Part shown: piece by piece, positions 5,954 to 12,582 of the stretch
Numbering within the stretch: position 1 is the stretch's first letter
Layout of the letters: every line of letters begins with the position of its first letter
From: Promethearchaeota archaeon
Lineage (GTDB): Archaea; Asgardarchaeota; Lokiarchaeia; Sigynarchaeales; MK-D1
Reading direction: 5' to 3'
Assembly (NCBI GenBank): GCA_016839865.1
Contig: JAEOTN010000338.1
Location: 1-14,399, forward strand
DNA: 14,399 nt
Notes under the pieces: model-generated
Seen by the model: only the letters and a program-made list of their open reading frames with translations
What the model was told of the DNA's origin: nothing
The model's database searches: none
Translations under genes and position numbers: made by a program

Positions 5954-7066
5954 ATGATTGAGATGGATCTTAAGCAGTTGGAAAAATTTACGGAAGATTT
6001 CAAAGAATTCATGAAAATTGTCCAAGATTATGGTCCTATTGCCATTATTTCACATGATAATACTGATCTGGATGGCGCAGCTTCTGCTTTAGGGATCTAT
6101 TTTCTTCTTAAAAAATACTCTAGTCCTGCTGACAATATCGATGTAATATTAAGTCAAACAAACCAATTTGTGACCCAGACGATTCAAAAAGTTAACCCTG
6201 TTGAAGAAATTATTCTAAATGACTTAGAAATGCGGGAAACTTATAAGACTGTTGTTGTTGTTGACACACCTTATCTCCCTCCCTATTTCCGTAAAGAATG
6301 TAAAAATTTTATCCTAATTGATCATCATTTAGAACCAGAATATAGAGAGGGAGAGAATGCGGATCTTTCAGGACTGATTCCACCGGAAAATTTCTTATGC
6401 AAATTGATCGATTCATCTGCTTCTTCTTGTAGTGAAATTGTTGCACAATTATGGAGAAATCTTGAAGGAGAATCATTGGCTAAATCCATCCAAAATTCAG
6501 AAATCGAATCAAATTTATCTCAACTTCTCCTAATGGGAATTTTAATGGATTCTGGAGGATTACGCTTCAGTCAGAACACGGTTGTACCTATTCTAAGTTT
6601 TCTTATTGAAAAAGGAGCAGATTTGCCAACTGCTAGATCGCTATCTATACGTAAAATGCCTGAAGATGTGAAAATTGCTCGAATTAAAGGAGCATCTCGA
6701 ATCCAAGAACCTATAAGGATTGGGAACTGGATCGTGCTAATAACGAAAGTCAATTCTCATGAAAGTGCGGTTTGTACTGCATTACTAGGGTTAGGGGCAG
6801 ATATTGCGATATGTATTTCAAAGAGGAAGAACAAAGAGTTTAGAATTATTGCTCGTTCATCAGAAAGATTCCAACATACTAATGATTTTCATCTGGCCAA
6901 GTTCCTGGAATTTATGGCAAAGAAATTTGATGGTAATTCCGGAGGACATAAAGGTGCAGCAGGTATGAATGGAAAAAATTATCCTCAAGATCTGAAAAAA
7001 CTAATCATAAGGGAATTAAAAAAGGAATTAAATAATTCAATCCTAAAGAAAAGCGATCCCGAATGA
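5954..7066 (+). CDS. DHH-DHHA1 family phosphoesterase, NrnA-like
   Basis: A metal-dependent phosphoesterase of the RecJ/NrnA superfamily, 370 residues. The DHH domain has motif I SHDNTDLDG (Asp38, Asp40), motif II VVVVDT (Asp104), motif III IDHH (123-125) and motif IV GILMDSGG (Asp199). The DHHA1 substrate-binding domain ends with SGGHKGAAG (329-337). All metal ligands are present, so it should be catalytic. Size and motif spacing resemble NrnA-type oligoribonuclease/pAp phosphatase more than the longer archaeal GAN/RecJ nuclease. Cdc45-like or RecJ-like roles cannot be excluded, as a GINS-like gene lies 0.8 kb upstream. Two starts are possible, 5954 and 5963; a TATA-like TATTCTATAA at 5931-5940 sits about 27 nt before the second. 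Its stop overlaps the ATG of ecfA1 (ATGA), so it is translationally coupled to the transporter genes. Confidence 0.85.
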   Translation: MIEMDLKQLEKFTEDFKEFMKIVQDYGPIAIISHDNTDLDGAASALGIYFLLKKYSSPADNIDVILSQTNQFVTQTIQKVNPVEEIILNDLEMRETYKTVVVVDTPYLPPYFRKECKNFILIDHHLEPEYREGENADLSGLIPPENFLCKLIDSSASSCSEIVAQLWRNLEGESLAKSIQNSEIESNLSQLLLMGILMDSGGLRFSQNTVVPILSFLIEKGADLPTARSLSIRKMPEDVKIARIKGASRIQEPIRIGNWIVLITKVNSHESAVCTALLGLGADIAICISKRKNKEFRIIARSSERFQHTNDFHLAKFLEFMAKKFDGNSGGHKGAAGMNGKNYPQDLKKLIIRELKKELNNSILKKSDPE

Positions 7067-8004
7067 ATTCAGAACTCCCGAAATCCAATAAACCGATAGC
7101 GGCAAAAAATCTCTCATTTATTTATGAATCGGTGTATAAAGATAATCGGGAAGAAATCGATGCAATCATAAAAAGAAGCAAAGAACAGAAAGATAGTCCT
7201 GAACTTGCTAAGTTTAAAGCGTTGAACAAAATAAATTTAGATATTTCCCCAGGAAAATTCATTGCATTGGTGGGGGATACGGGATCAGGAAAAAGTAGCT
7301 TAGTACGTACTTTCAATGGTTTGATTCCAAGTTTTTACCGTGGTATATTTTTTGGATATGTTGGTGTGTTTGGGAAGGATAGTCTTCAAGAAAAAGTTAG
7401 TACACTTTCCCAGCATATAGGTTTAGTTTTTCAAAATCCAGAAAACCAATTGGTAGCTATGACTGTAGAACGTGAAATTGCTTTTGGGTTAGAAAATCTC
7501 GGGATTGATCGGGATACAATTCAAACCAAGATCAATGAAATCATGGATTATTTGGATATAGTGCATCTAAAGGATAGACCACCGTATGAACTCTCAGGGG
7601 GAGAACAACAGAGAGTAGCTATTGCATCCATTTTAGTGTTGGAACCAAGCGTTATTATATTAGATGAACCAACGGCAACCTTGGATCCCCAAGCAACCCA
7701 ATCAGTATTTTCCATGCTGCAAAAATTAAACAAAGAAAGAAATATAACCATTATCATCATAGAGCATCGACTAGAGATGCTATTACCATTTTGCGATGAG
7801 ATCATTGTCTTAAAAGACGGAGAAATTTTGATTCATGAATCCAGCTATACTGTTTTAAGCTCTTCAAAGCTTTATAAAACGAACGTACGCATACCTGAAT
7901 TTATCACTTTATTCAAGGATTTAGAGAGTAAACCTAGTAAATCTGATGTTACCCCGGTTACTATGGATGAAGCAACTGAAATACTAAAGGAGTGGTTGCA
8001 ATGA
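7063..8004 (+). CDS. ecfA1: ECF transporter ATPase, EcfA1-like
   Basis: One of the two cytoplasmic ATPases that drive an energy-coupling-factor vitamin/metal importer. The 313-residue protein has Walker A GDTGSGKS (71-78), the Q-loop VFQNPENQ (Gln124), signature LSGGEQQR (177-184), Walker B VIILDE (197-202), and the H-loop EHR (His235). The QNPENQ form of the Q-loop is characteristic of EcfA proteins. Compared with EcfA2 next door, about 26 extra residues lie between the A-loop (FIY, 19-21) and the ALNKINL strand: a charged, probably helical insert in the nucleotide-binding subdomain. There is also a C-terminal extension of about 30-40 residues. The start ATG overlaps the stop of the DHH gene, and its stop overlaps the start of ecfA2. 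Confidence 0.92.
   Translation: MNSELPKSNKPIAAKNLSFIYESVYKDNREEIDAIIKRSKEQKDSPELAKFKALNKINLDISPGKFIALVGDTGSGKSSLVRTFNGLIPSFYRGIFFGYVGVFGKDSLQEKVSTLSQHIGLVFQNPENQLVAMTVEREIAFGLENLGIDRDTIQTKINEIMDYLDIVHLKDRPPYELSGGEQQRVAIASILVLEPSVIILDEPTATLDPQATQSVFSMLQKLNKERNITIIIIEHRLEMLLPFCDEIIVLKDGEILIHESSYTVLSSSKLYKTNVRIPEFITLFKDLESKPSKSDVTPVTMDEATEILKEWLQ
7985..7992 (+). promoter_or_regulatory. Shine-Dalgarno site that fixes the ecfA2 start
   Basis: TAAAGGAG lies 8 nt before the ATG at 8001. It lies inside the end of ecfA1. A GTG three codons upstream (7992) overlaps this site and so cannot use it, which decides for the ATG. Confidence 0.6.
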
Positions 8005-8861
8005 GTCATATTTTTTATGATAATGTGAGTTTTTCCTATGATGAATATAGACCCGTTCTTCAGAAGGTATCATTACGCATCCAACAAGGAGAGATTGTTG
8101 GGATAATGGGAAAAAATGGTGCAGGTAAATCCACCCTTATCCATATGATGAACGGTCTGTTACATCCGAATCTCGGAAGTGTGTCAATTAATGGTACCGC
8201 AACCGGGGATTATGATCCTTCTCAATTAACCACTATTGTTGGTCTGATGTTTCAAAATCCTGAGCATCAATTATTCAGTACTACAGTAGAGGATGAACTA
8301 GATTTCTCTTTAAAAAATTTGAAAATTAGTAAAGAGAAAAAGAATCAATATAAACAAGAGACTATTGAGCAATTAGAATTGCAAAACCTTTTGAAAAAGT
8401 CACCATGGAATTGCTCGGGTGGAGAACGCAAAAAAGTATCTCTTGCTTCTATTTTGTGCCGAAAGCCTGAAATATTGGTGTTTGACGAACCCACTCTTGG
8501 TCAAGATAAACAAGGTTATTCGATTTTGGATTCTGTTCTCTCTAATGCTATTAAAAAAGGAAAAACCATCATAGTAGTGACTCATAACACAGAATTCGCA
8601 TTTAAACATTTAAACCGCATCATAGTTATGGGAGATGGGCAGATTTTGGCAGATGGACCGACTTCTAAGATTTTGACTAACGAATTCATTCTTGAAAATA
8701 GCTCGTTAATAGAACCTCGATTTATTCAATTTCGAAAAAAACTCACTGATAAAATCACCCCAGAGCATAAACTCTATTCACACATACAGCAATCACAAAA
8801 CTACGAAGAATTAGGAATGATTTTACAAGATCATCTTAGAGGAGGTAAGAGTATACAATGA
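8001..8861 (+). CDS. ecfA2: ECF transporter ATPase, EcfA2-like
   Basis: Second ATPase of the ECF module, expected to pair with EcfA1 and to contact EcfT. The 286-residue product has the A-loop FSY (11-13), Walker A GKNGAGKST (37-45), Q-loop MFQNPEHQ (Gln85), Walker B ILVFDEPT with Glu163, a LGQD D-loop and H-loop THN (His195). The signature is CSGGERKK (138-145), with Cys in place of the usual Leu. The C-terminal SLIEPRFIQFRKKL segment is also typical of EcfA2-type subunits. The ATG at 8001 is preceded by a good Shine-Dalgarno and overlaps the ecfA1 stop by 4 nt; its own stop overlaps the ecfT ATG in the same way. Heterodimer formation is inferred from the paired genes. Confidence 0.92.
   Translation: MSHIFYDNVSFSYDEYRPVLQKVSLRIQQGEIVGIMGKNGAGKSTLIHMMNGLLHPNLGSVSINGTATGDYDPSQLTTIVGLMFQNPEHQLFSTTVEDELDFSLKNLKISKEKKNQYKQETIEQLELQNLLKKSPWNCSGGERKKVSLASILCRKPEILVFDEPTLGQDKQGYSILDSVLSNAIKKGKTIIVVTHNTEFAFKHLNRIIVMGDGQILADGPTSKILTNEFILENSSLIEPRFIQFRKKLTDKITPEHKLYSHIQQSQNYEELGMILQDHLRGGKSIQ
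8838..8846 (+). promoter_or_regulatory. Shine-Dalgarno site of ecfT
   Basis: AGAGGAGGT, one of the strongest ribosome-binding sites in the window, lies 11 nt before the ATG at 8858, inside the last codons of ecfA2. It supports 8858 over the in-frame ATG at 8864. Confidence 0.6.
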
Positions 8862-9628
8862 GTATGGAAATTCTGAGTGCTTTTAATTTCATTGATAAAG
8901 ATGATTTTGTTCATCGTTTAGATCCGCGAACGAAGTTTTACCTTGTTATCGTATACCTTACACTTCTTATCATGTTTAATGAATATATCATCCAATTAGT
9001 ACTCCTTTTTACTTTGGTTATTTGGATTCTTTTGGCAAATATGGGAAATCTAATTTTAAAATCTCTACGAGGTATGTGGTTAATCATTTTTTTCATCATA
9101 TTTTTTAATACTTTGTTTGTTTCTTTGAATTTGGGGATGAAGATGACATTACGTTTAGTCAACATCATTATTTCGTTTTCTATTTTCTTTCAAACTACTC
9201 ATCCCGAAGATTTCACACAAGCAATCGCTAAAATGGGTATTTCTTATCCTATAGCTTTTTCCTTTTCCCTAGCATTTCGATTCATCCCCACATTAGCAAA
9301 TGAAGTGGACACCATCACAAAGGCACAAAAATCACGTGGTCTAGTACTTCAACGTGGGGGTTTAATTCAACAGATACGGAATTTGTTTCCTTTACTTATC
9401 CCATTAATTACTAATTCGATTAAACGTGCATACTATGTTGCGGAAAGCTTGGAAGCTCGAGCATTTGGAGTGGTAAAAAAACGCACACATTTGTATCCAG
9501 TAAAATTTCACAGTTCCGACTGGATTGTAATTGTATTATTAACAATCATGTTAGGTTTTGGAATCTATTTGAAAGTTTCTCCCCTTTTGTCGCTACTTAA
9601 GATATTTCTGTGGGAAATTCCCCTGTAA
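8858..9628 (+). CDS. ecfT: ECF transporter transmembrane coupling protein EcfT
   Basis: Membrane scaffold that links the two ATPases to a substrate-specific S component. The 256-residue protein starts with the family-typical HRLDPRTKFYL segment (19-29). It has membrane helices near 26-45, 46-62, 72-92, 97-113 and a last one near 222-245. The long cytoplasmic coupling region holds the two EcfT Ala-Arg-Gly-type motifs: AQKSRG (156-161) and EARAFG (199-204), which dock into the ATPase grooves. It closes the DHH-ecfA1-ecfA2-ecfT operon. No S component (a small protein with about six helices) is encoded in this window, so a group II ECF system with unlinked S components is likely, and the substrate cannot be told from here. 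Confidence 0.9.
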   Translation: MSMEILSAFNFIDKDDFVHRLDPRTKFYLVIVYLTLLIMFNEYIIQLVLLFTLVIWILLANMGNLILKSLRGMWLIIFFIIFFNTLFVSLNLGMKMTLRLVNIIISFSIFFQTTHPEDFTQAIAKMGISYPIAFSFSLAFRFIPTLANEVDTITKAQKSRGLVLQRGGLIQQIRNLFPLLIPLITNSIKRAYYVAESLEARAFGVVKKRTHLYPVKFHSSDWIVIVLLTIMLGFGIYLKVSPLLSLLKIFLWEIPL

Positions 9629-9682
9629 AAATATGATTCGATATGTTTTTCATGAAATCTACATTATCTCAGTTGACAGATA

Positions 9683-10369
9683 GTGCTCTTAATTAAACAA
9701 TTAACGCCTCTTTCCCCTTATCATCAAAGTAGACAACAGTCAATGGGATATGTAGGAATTGGAAAGATTGAATTTCATTCTCAATGGGAAAGTCAGCAAA
9801 GTATGATACAGACGATTCAAGATATCCAAAACATCCATGATAACGTTTTTATCCAGATTTTTAATTCAGATTCATTAATTTCCCCTAAACATCTCTATTA
9901 TGCATCCTATTTTGCAGAACAAGCATTCTCATTATCATCGAACATATCCAAATCTAAATCTATGGAATATTTGATATATGCTTCTGTGCAACGACAGATC
10001 AAAAATGCTATTGAAACTGTGGGTTTACCTTTTGATAACGAAAATTCACATCCCAACCAAGCGAATATAGTAATTTGTGCAGATGAAAAGAAGAAAATAA
10101 CCTCAATAGTTTCACCCCTTATGAATGCTCTGAACTCCAAAATGACGGAAGATACTTATCCGACTTTAGCTCCCCACCGTATCCTAAGGTTACAGAATCT
10201 TTACCAAATTGGAGATTTTGAATTAGAGAATGCCATCCTGAGTTTAGGTCATCCTTTAGATACATCTATTACAGATTTACCAGAAGAACGTAAATCACAA
10301 ATCTTCCTGCATGTTATGGTTGAAAAAATGGCGCAATTATTCATGGAAAATTTTAAGCATAAAAATTAG
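9683..10369 (+). CDS. cgi121: KEOPS complex subunit Cgi121
   Basis: Cgi121 binds the Bud32 kinase subunit of KEOPS and helps recruit tRNA for threonylcarbamoylation of A37 (t6A). The diagnostic core is present: VFIQIFNSDSLISPKHLYYA, an AEQAF segment, then ISKSKSMEYLIYASVQRQIK with AIETVGL, matching the family's helix pair and its 'E-LLY-S--RQI--AI' pattern. The end, VEKMAQLFM, corresponds to the conserved E-ALL tail. At 228 residues it is longer than the common 150-180, mainly through an N-terminal loop (HQSRQQS) and an insertion around 135-160. The start is a GTG at 9683 that keeps the first strand; an ATG at 9743 would cut it. No Shine-Dalgarno is visible; GATATGTTTTTC near 9640-9651 could be a promoter. 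It overlaps the THUMP gene's end by 3 bases, tail to tail. Confidence 0.85.
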   Translation: MLLIKQLTPLSPYHQSRQQSMGYVGIGKIEFHSQWESQQSMIQTIQDIQNIHDNVFIQIFNSDSLISPKHLYYASYFAEQAFSLSSNISKSKSMEYLIYASVQRQIKNAIETVGLPFDNENSHPNQANIVICADEKKKITSIVSPLMNALNSKMTEDTYPTLAPHRILRLQNLYQIGDFELENAILSLGHPLDTSITDLPEERKSQIFLHVMVEKMAQLFMENFKHKN

Positions 10370-10917
10370 TTCTTCGCGCGTTGCAATGATTTCTGTTCAG
10401 GAATGATTCGAAAAATATCTGAATTTTTCATGAGGGAGATACCTGTTGAATTTCCTATGATTTCATAATGGAGAACCCAGTCAGGATTCTTTAAATCAAC
10501 GCGATTGGGAATATCAATGCCAATTTTATCAATTATTTTATTACGAGAAACTGGAGTCGACCGTTTTTTTACTTGGATTGCATAGGATTTATATTTGCGA
10601 GCAAGTCGCTTTTTGGATTTGTATAATTGCAGTGTTGCTTTGTGTATTAAGTCAAGATTTGTTTCTACTACTTTGTCAACGGGAGTGATTCGTAAAACAT
10701 ATTTGAAAAAATCATTTTCTTTCCTCATAAATGAGCGCGTTTTTTTAATAACTTCATAGGGATCTAGTTTAGTGTTTACAAGTAAGATACCGGGAACGGG
10801 ACTATGCATAACTACTGGAGTAGAATCTCCAAGCATAGTAATTATAAACCAAATTTCCCGTTCAGCATATTTTTCATATGTTCGATTCGTAGAGATTATC
10901 AGATTAAAAGTGTTCAT
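10366..10917 (-). CDS. THUMP-domain RNA-binding protein (archaeal stand-alone type)
   Basis: A 183-residue protein in the pattern of the archaeal stand-alone THUMP family, related to yeast Tan1, which binds tRNA for N4-acetylcytidine formation. The N-terminal part (FNLIISTNRTYEKYAEREIW, then PGILLVNTKLDPYEVIKKTR) is the ferredoxin-like subdomain. The THUMP core follows: YVLRITPVDKVV, a helix, YAIQVKKRSTPVSRNKIID, IPNRVDLKNPDWVLHYEIIG and a final GISLMKNSD strand. There is no methyltransferase or other catalytic domain, so it should act as an adaptor. It begins 4 nt after the Sua5 stop and is in one operon with it. Both genes belong to tRNA modification, as does cgi121 on the opposite strand, which supports a tRNA role. 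The precise modification is unknown. Confidence 0.82.
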   Translation of the reverse strand: MNTFNLIISTNRTYEKYAEREIWFIITMLGDSTPVVMHSPVPGILLVNTKLDPYEVIKKTRSFMRKENDFFKYVLRITPVDKVVETNLDLIHKATLQLYKSKKRLARKYKSYAIQVKKRSTPVSRNKIIDKIGIDIPNRVDLKNPDWVLHYEIIGNSTGISLMKNSDIFRIIPEQKSLQRAKN

Positions 10918-10921
10918 TATA

Positions 10922-11605
10922 TCACTTACTTGAAGTTAATACCGCTAGAATTTGGTCTTTGGTAATTTCACCCTCTCGGAGAATTTGTACGCTGTCTTCA
11001 AATTGTCCAGTGGCTGATCCCAATTGAATAACCGTACTTGGAGGATTTTTTGAACATGTACCCATTTCAATTATGAAGTCTATCACTTCGGAGAAATTTT
11101 CTACTAACTGCTTCCCTGATGCAATACTTGGTTCCCCAGAATAATTCGCAGATGTACCGATTATACCTCCAAACCCACTTAATTCCTTCAATTTTTTACA
11201 TATACCAAAAATAATTGGATTACTAGGTATTCGAAGTGCAATATTCTCATTTCCCCCTGTTATGAGTTTGTTTACAGAGAGATCAGGATCATTTAGAAGA
11301 GGGACCACAATTGTTAAAGGACCTGGCCAAAATTCTCTTGCTATCTTATCTTCAAAAGAGGAGAATTTCCCTAATCGTTTTGCATCTTCAATATCGGGCA
11401 CGAGAATGGGAACTCCACGAGTGGCATCTCTTTCCTTTAATGCAAAAACTCTCTGAGTAGCGTCGATATTTAGTGGATCAGCCCCCATACCGTATACTGT
11501 ATCGGTTGGGTATGCAATGATACTGCCCTCCATAACTACTTCAGCAGCTCGTTCTAAATACACTGACGGATCATCAGATTCCTTTAGATGAATTATAAAA
11601 CCCAT
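10922..11605 (-). CDS. Threonylcarbamoyl-AMP synthase, Sua5/YrdC/TsaC family
   Basis: Makes threonylcarbamoyl-AMP from threonine, bicarbonate and ATP, the donor used by KEOPS for t6A37 in ANN-decoding tRNAs. The 227-residue protein shows IAYPTDTVYGMG (30-41), ALKERD (55-60) at the place of the KxR nucleotide motif, FWPGPLTIV (92-100), ALRIPSNP (123-130), GTSANYSGEPS (150-160) and PSTVIQL (189-195). It contains only the YrdC domain; the C-terminal Sua5 domain found in many archaeal homologues is absent, so TsaC-like is the closer description. The ATG at 11605 has a TATA-like box about 30 nt upstream and a weak AGGA at 11617-11620. It leads a two-gene operon with the THUMP protein. Confidence 0.93.
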   Translation of the reverse strand: MGFIIHLKESDDPSVYLERAAEVVMEGSIIAYPTDTVYGMGADPLNIDATQRVFALKERDATRGVPILVPDIEDAKRLGKFSSFEDKIAREFWPGPLTIVVPLLNDPDLSVNKLITGGNENIALRIPSNPIIFGICKKLKELSGFGGIIGTSANYSGEPSIASGKQLVENFSEVIDFIIEMGTCSKNPPSTVIQLGSATGQFEDSVQILREGEITKDQILAVLTSSK

Positions 11606-11630
11606 AATATTGTAATTCCTAATACGGAAA

Positions 11631-11640
11631 TAAAGTTAAA
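11631..11640 (-). promoter_or_regulatory. TATA-like box for the Sua5-THUMP operon
   Basis: The minus strand reads TTTAACTTTA, centred about 30 nt before the ATG at 11605, in the 44-base gap after porB. The position fits an archaeal core promoter and would give the tRNA-modification genes a transcript apart from the por operon upstream on the same strand; read-through is also possible. Confidence 0.35.
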
Positions 11641-11649
11641 ATTAATGGA

Positions 11650-12582
11650 TTATACCGATTTTTCATCCATTTGTTGGAATAGTAATTCCTTAGTTACTTG
11701 GTTCCACATGAGTTCGCGGTATTGCTCCAATTTTTTTATTTGTTCTTCTTTGACCAAACGGAACCTACCTTGCATTTTTAGGTATTCTTCGATAGGTTTT
11801 CGTTTCTTTGGATCAGTGAGTCGTTTGCTTTTTCCAGTTAACCGGAAGAAACCTTGTTCTATTTCATATAAGATCCACATACCATTATCGATAGCCATTT
11901 TAGCAATCTCTACTGATTTTTCACTTGGAGATCGCCATCCTGGAGGACAAGGAGCGTAGATATGTATGTATTTCAATCCTTTGATGTCTTTTGCCTTCTT
12001 GAATTTATCATATAGATCTAACGGATCTCCTACTGATGCTGTTGCAACATAAGGAATATTATGCATTGCCATAATTCCGGGCAAATTCTTCTTTTGTTGA
12101 ACTTTCCCATAGTATGTTGTTGTGGTAATCGCACCAACTGGTGTGGAACTAGATCTTTGAATCCCCGTATTCATGTAGGCTTCATTGTCATAACACACAT
12201 AGATAATGTTGGTTCCGCGTTCTGCAGCACCACTCAATGCTTGTATTCCAATATCCGTAGTCCCACCATCCCCTGCATATGCCACTACGGTGTGGTCTTC
12301 AATTCCACGTGCTTTTAATCCGTGATACACACCTGTTGCAGCAGATGCCGCACCTGCAAACACCATATTTATCATCGGAAAATCGGGAGCAGCTTTAGGC
12401 CAAACTCCAGGCACTACATTTAAACAGGAAGCAGGACTCACCAACACGGTTTTTGGACCAAGAGCTTTTAGGGCCCATCGCAATGATAAGTCTAATCCGC
12501 ATCCTGCACATGTCGAGTTACCAGGAAGGAAAAATTCTTTATCTCGGTATGGAATGGATTTTACATCTTTCATATTTGTCAT
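11650..12582 (-). CDS. porB: Pyruvate:ferredoxin oxidoreductase, beta subunit
   Basis: The beta subunit binds thiamine diphosphate and one [4Fe-4S] cluster in the complex that oxidises pyruvate with CoA to acetyl-CoA, CO2 and reduced ferredoxin. The 310-residue protein has CAGCG (Cys25, Cys28), Cys53 and the APCPPGW motif (Cys212), the four expected cluster ligands. The ThDP-Mg site is AYAGDGGTTDIG (101-112), with Asn133 in YDNEAYMNTG. The PCPPGW and QRSSSTPVGA stretches favour pyruvate over branched-chain or 2-oxoglutarate enzymes. The ATG at 12582 overlaps the porA stop (TAATG), with GGAGGT 7 nt upstream. It is the last gene of the por cluster. Confidence 0.95.
   Translation of the reverse strand: MTNMKDVKSIPYRDKEFFLPGNSTCAGCGLDLSLRWALKALGPKTVLVSPASCLNVVPGVWPKAAPDFPMINMVFAGAASAATGVYHGLKARGIEDHTVVAYAGDGGTTDIGIQALSGAAERGTNIIYVCYDNEAYMNTGIQRSSSTPVGAITTTTYYGKVQQKKNLPGIMAMHNIPYVATASVGDPLDLYDKFKKAKDIKGLKYIHIYAPCPPGWRSPSEKSVEIAKMAIDNGMWILYEIEQGFFRLTGKSKRLTDPKKRKPIEEYLKMQGRFRLVKEEQIKKLEQYRELMWNQVTKELLFQQMDEKSV

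Noticed and set aside
8938..9168. Minus-strand ORF opposite ecfT
   Set aside because: Shadow of the membrane-protein coding frame; no start signal and no motif.
4597..9628. A defence island made of the GINS-like, DHH and ATPase genes
   Set aside because: The ATPases are clear EcfA proteins followed by EcfT, and the DHH enzyme has housekeeping-type motifs; nothing points to defence.
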